From Alphaproteobacteria bacterium (GTDB lineage Bacteria; Pseudomonadota; Alphaproteobacteria; UBA3830), in the NCBI GenBank assembly GCA_017649895.1, contig JAGCFW010000003.1, positions 248,001 through 312,000 of the forward strand: a stretch of DNA of 64,000 bases. Reading direction: 5' to 3'. Under the pieces are notes generated by a model, which saw only the letters and a list, made by a program, of their open reading frames with translations, did no database searches and was not told the DNA's origin. Positions 61,105 through 64,000 of the stretch are shown one piece after another. Every line of letters starts with the position of its first letter. Within the stretch, counting starts at the first letter, position 1. A program made the position numbers and the translations under genes.

Positions 61105-62415
61105 CTATTTCTTTGTGGCCTTCTGTTCTTCGACCGATTCGAAATTTTTTACATTATCACGAGGAGGACGTTTTGCTCCCTCCAGCAAATTCGATACAAT
61201 ATTTACGGCGTAGTCTACGTTCAATTTTATGATATCTGCGTCGCTATTAAGCTTCTTTTTACAGAGAACACCTATTTTCTCCAATTTATCTTTGATAGGC
61301 TCGGCCAGTCTTACCCAATTTTGGTTTGAAACCAATGTCTTCAGGACATCATGCAATCCATTGGTAATCGTATAGACATCTCTTTCTGTTCCCCCAAAAT
61401 ATGAAAACTTATCTTTTGAAGCAGCAATAAGCGCGGATCTTTCGATAATGCCGAGATCTTTGCTTTTTTCAAAATCATACACAGTATTACGATAATCAAA
61501 ACCAATCAAAGCCCTCAAAATAGCCCCGATTAATCGAGTCGAAAATCTCCTTTCCTTTTCATTATCGGTAGTTATCTCTTCCAAACGATGAACTAACTCG
61601 TTATTCTCCTTTTGGAATCGCTCCACTGTCTTGGTAAGTTCTTGATTTTCTGCGATTAGCGAATCGATATATTCTATAATCTGCTTATTCACATTTGGAA
61701 GTCGCTTCAATTTATCCAGGGTATCCGCATTTCGGAAATCAGTTTCAAAATTTTTGAGATTCACAACCTGATCTTCTAAATTTCGGAACCCGGTTTCAAA
61801 ATTTTTGAGACTCTCACTTCGATCTTTTAACTCTTGAATTTGCGCCAATAATTTCGGATCAATGTTCGGAATTTCTTTGATTTTTTCAATGGTGTCGGCT
61901 GCCTTCACCATTTTTTCCAAAGTTTCATATTTATCTATGACCTCATTGATACTTTGGTTAATGCGAGGTATGATGCGAATTTTTTCTAATACATCGGCAT
62001 TCTCGACCGCCCTAATGAGATCCAGAGCTTTTTGAACTTCTTCCTTCCCGGAAAAATTCAATCCCAGCATATTTTTTACTCTTTCCAAGGTATCCGCTTT
62101 TTGGAGATTTGATTCGAGAGAGACCAAATAATCGATTCTTCTTTTGGCTTGATCTATGTCTTTCTTATTTCCTCTGATTGTTTCCGAGTCAGTCTTTTCA
62201 TTATTAATCGTCCTTAGTAACTTCAAAACCTCAGATTGAAGGTGTACCACTTCATCCTGCACATATTTGTTCTCGCAGATTGATTGGATATCAACAAATT
62301 CAGGCAAATCCTTTTTATCAATAATATCTTCTCCGGCAGGAGCAACTTCCTGATCTTTTGCGAAAGCACCGGATAAAAATACAACACTAAACAACATACA
62401 AAATACCTTTTTCAT
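61105..62415 (-). CDS. exported coiled-coil protein with IP-N repeat
   Basis: 436 residues from the ATG at 62415, which exposes the signal peptide MKKVFCMLFSVVFLSGAFA; the frame is open a further 50 codons. Residues 60-310 are helical and contain a degenerate repeat of about 40-50 residues: ADTLERVKNMLGLN, ADVLEKIRIIPRIN, ADTIEKIKEIPNID, ADTLDKLKRLPNVN. The C-terminal 130 residues are helical and globular (RALIGFDYRNTVYDFEKSKD). No membrane anchor. Function unknown. Own terminator. Confidence 0.68.
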   Translation of the reverse strand: MKKVFCMLFSVVFLSGAFAKDQEVAPAGEDIIDKKDLPEFVDIQSICENKYVQDEVVHLQSEVLKLLRTINNEKTDSETIRGNKKDIDQAKRRIDYLVSLESNLQKADTLERVKNMLGLNFSGKEEVQKALDLIRAVENADVLEKIRIIPRINQSINEVIDKYETLEKMVKAADTIEKIKEIPNIDPKLLAQIQELKDRSESLKNFETGFRNLEDQVVNLKNFETDFRNADTLDKLKRLPNVNKQIIEYIDSLIAENQELTKTVERFQKENNELVHRLEEITTDNEKERRFSTRLIGAILRALIGFDYRNTVYDFEKSKDLGIIERSALIAASKDKFSYFGGTERDVYTITNGLHDVLKTLVSNQNWVRLAEPIKDKLEKIGVLCKKKLNSDADIIKLNVDYAVNIVSNLLEGAKRPPRDNVKNFESVEEQKATKK

Positions 62416-62557
62416 CTCTGACATCCATACTAACTTTATGAATATTATAGGGGGCACAAGTTGAAATTTAGTTAATAAAACGAAGATTACTTGATTTAAT
62501 TTGTGTCTCGTGATTAAATCGCGTGTTGATGTCTCATAATTGAGGTTGTTGAAAGCT

Positions 62558-63838
62558 ATGGACAAATTTAAAATCGGACCGTTTCGAGCGACTGCTTTGG
62601 TATCCGGAAATATGATCGGGTCGGGAGTTTTGTTGGCTCCGGCGCTGTTGGCTCCTTACGGGCAGATGTCTTTGATCGGTTGGATTTTAACTACGATCGG
62701 CGCTTTGGCTCTGGCTTTGGTTTTTTCAAAATTGGCGATTTGGATTCCGAATTCCGGCGGACCTTACACTTATGTTAAACATGTTTTCGGAGATTTTGTC
62801 GGATTTCAAATGGCATGGGGTTACTGGATCAGCTCTTGGTGCGGAAGTGTTTCGCTTCTGGTTGGAACTCTGCAATATATATCTGTTTTCGCGCCTGAAT
62901 TTGCTTCCGACACGACCTATTCAATGATTTTCGGCCTGAGCATGATCTGGCTTTTCACATATTTCAACATTCGCGGACTGAAAGAAACAACCTTTGTCGG
63001 GATTATCGTATTTTTGATTAAAGTCGTTCCTCTGGTATTGATTGCTTTTGTCGGAATTTTTTATGCAGATTTTTCACGAGTTTTTACTTTCGATAAATGC
63101 GATTGGTCATCGCTGGGAAGTATGGCTCCGGTGCTACTTTGGGCATTTATCGGGTTGGAATCTGCTACAATCCCATCGGAAGATGTTCGTACTCCAAATA
63201 AAACCATTCCGGTTGCGACAATTGCCGGTGTACTAATTACGGCGGCAATTTACATTATGGGAGCAATTGTCATTACGGGGGTATTACCACAAGCTGAGTT
63301 AATTAAATCCGCTGCGCCTTATGTTGATTCGGCAACTAAAATTTTCGGAAACCCAGGATATTTGTTCATGATAATCACTGGAATTATTGGATTGGTGGGA
63401 TCTCTGAACGGCTGGATTTTGATTCAGGGGCAAGTACCTTATGCCGCGGCGAAAGAAGGATTGTTTCCATCGATGTTTTTGAAAAAAAACGAAAACGGAG
63501 TTCCTCGCGGAGTCCTAATCGGCAGCATTTTGATGTCGATAATGTTTATCCTGAATCATCAAGAATCATTGGTCCAAAATTTGCGTTTATTCATTGATAT
63601 TTCAGTGCTGGCAATGCTTCTTCCATATTTTTATTCTGCTATTGCCTACGGATATCTTGCTGTTACAAAGAAAAACGAGCTGTCAAATAAAGAAAAATTT
63701 TTCATGCCGATCATCGGATTGATCGCGTTTCTGTACAGCTTTATTGCGATAGTCGGAGCCGAAAAAGAATTGGTCTACCTTTGCTTCCTTATCTTCTTGG
63801 CAAGCGTGCCTTTCTATTGCTTTATCAAGAAGAGATAG
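62558..63838 (+). CDS. amino-acid permease (APC family)
   Basis: 426 residues from the ATG at 62558 (TTGAGG upstream); the frame opens at a TTG at 62540. Twelve helices. Helix 1 carries SGNMIGSGVLLAPALLAPYG, the backbone-binding GxG region, and helix 6 has LLWAFIGLESATIPSEDVRTP. Close in form to basic amino-acid/polyamine antiporters (AdiC/PotE). Such exchangers are common in host-dependent bacteria for importing host amino acids. Substrate not determined. Confidence 0.88.
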   Translation: MDKFKIGPFRATALVSGNMIGSGVLLAPALLAPYGQMSLIGWILTTIGALALALVFSKLAIWIPNSGGPYTYVKHVFGDFVGFQMAWGYWISSWCGSVSLLVGTLQYISVFAPEFASDTTYSMIFGLSMIWLFTYFNIRGLKETTFVGIIVFLIKVVPLVLIAFVGIFYADFSRVFTFDKCDWSSLGSMAPVLLWAFIGLESATIPSEDVRTPNKTIPVATIAGVLITAAIYIMGAIVITGVLPQAELIKSAAPYVDSATKIFGNPGYLFMIITGIIGLVGSLNGWILIQGQVPYAAAKEGLFPSMFLKKNENGVPRGVLIGSILMSIMFILNHQESLVQNLRLFIDISVLAMLLPYFYSAIAYGYLAVTKKNELSNKEKFFMPIIGLIAFLYSFIAIVGAEKELVYLCFLIFLASVPFYCFIKKR

Positions 63839-63869
63839 TTTATATTAGAGGCAGTTTAGGAGAATTACT

Positions 63870-64000
63870 ATGGAATTAAAAATTTATCCCGATCCGGTTT
63901 TGGCGAAAAAATGTGCCGACGTCGAAATAGGAGATGTAAGCGTTATTCCTATTCTCGAGGAGATGAGCAGAAAACTTTATGAATGGAACGGAGCAGGATT
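63870..64000 (+). CDS. def: peptide deformylase, partial (N-terminal part)
   Basis: Runs off the right edge after about 43 codons. MELKIYPDPVLAKKCADVEI and MSRKLYEWNGAG match the N terminus of Def (YPDPxLxxxaxxV..., then M...my...GxGL). AGGAG lies upstream. The metal-binding motifs are outside the window. It removes formyl groups from new proteins. Confidence 0.82.
   Translation, partial: MELKIYPDPVLAKKCADVEIGDVSVIPILEEMSRKLYEWNGAG

Noticed and set aside
1-64000. CRISPR arrays, insertion sequences and toxin-antitoxin pairs
   Set aside because: No regularly spaced short repeats, no transposase-like ORF and no small paired toxin/antitoxin genes were recognised. The repeats present are gene-duplication and protein-repeat type.

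Overview
The window reads as chromosome from an AT-rich alphaproteobacterium with a host-associated, probably intracellular, lifestyle. By gene content it looks most like the Holosporales/Rickettsiales side of the class, but that placement is inferred from content and not from a phylogeny. Supporting signs are the housekeeping set (dnaG-rpoD, rplU-rpmA, cca, grpE, HU, pepA-holC-ndk, pgsA, an Hda-like AAA protein, secG, kdsA, ftsB, msbA-like, pal), compact operons, and many exported proteins built of eukaryote-like or repetitive modules: leucine-rich repeats, ankyrin repeats, MORN-like tails and long coiled coils.

Layout. 1-4763: an RND efflux operon (adaptor, pump, then an overlapping S66 peptidase) behind tRNA-Pro. 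4807-6639: an ABC permease/ATPase pair whose ATPase has lost four catalytic motifs. 6774-8301: an exported LRR protein. 8402-13617: phosphomannomutase, primase and sigma-70, with a terminator. 13635-15759: an unknown exported protein and ribosomal proteins L27/L21. 15836-21572: GT25 glycosyltransferase, CCA-adding enzyme, MgtE, thioesterase, GrpE, HAD phosphatase, and an HU with Phe at the usual arm-tip Pro. 21653-24408: three paralogous outer-membrane beta-barrel genes, each with a similar promoter and terminator. 24745-29978: pepA, holC, ndk, a DUF2066-like protein, pgsA, an AI-2E family permease and an Hda-like protein. 30062-34804: RNase P RNA followed by two exported ankyrin proteins; the second is preceded by a copied 3' end of rnpB. 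34852-36612: an exported repetitive coiled-coil protein. 36819-40443: a 55-residue ferredoxin, secG, kdsA, ftsB and an MsbA-type exporter.

40470-49026 is an unusual chaperone/usher locus. Chaperone, usher and a pilin-like subunit run rightward. A leftward operon alternates three pilin-like proteins with two exported coiled-coil proteins that have MORN-like tails. Pal follows with a clear sigma-70 promoter.

50424-59590 is a compact phage-derived cluster in the portal/protease-capsid/connector/adaptor/DUF3168 order known from HK97-type phages and gene transfer agents. It ends with a SleB-type hydrolase and a holin-like protein. No terminase, integrase or tape-measure gene is visible. The protease and capsid are one reading frame with a strong internal ribosome binding site at the capsid boundary. 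A reversed EamA-type transporter sits where the central tail genes would be expected. The window closes with an NhaD-like antiporter, an exported coiled-coil repeat protein, an amino-acid permease and the start of a peptide deformylase gene.

The best candidates for something not yet described are the alternating pilin/MORN chaperone-usher locus and the reduced phage-derived particle cluster. The motif-depleted ABC ATPase and the rnpB-ankyrin duplication are the next most interesting points. All family calls were made by eye from motifs and gene order; no database search was run.
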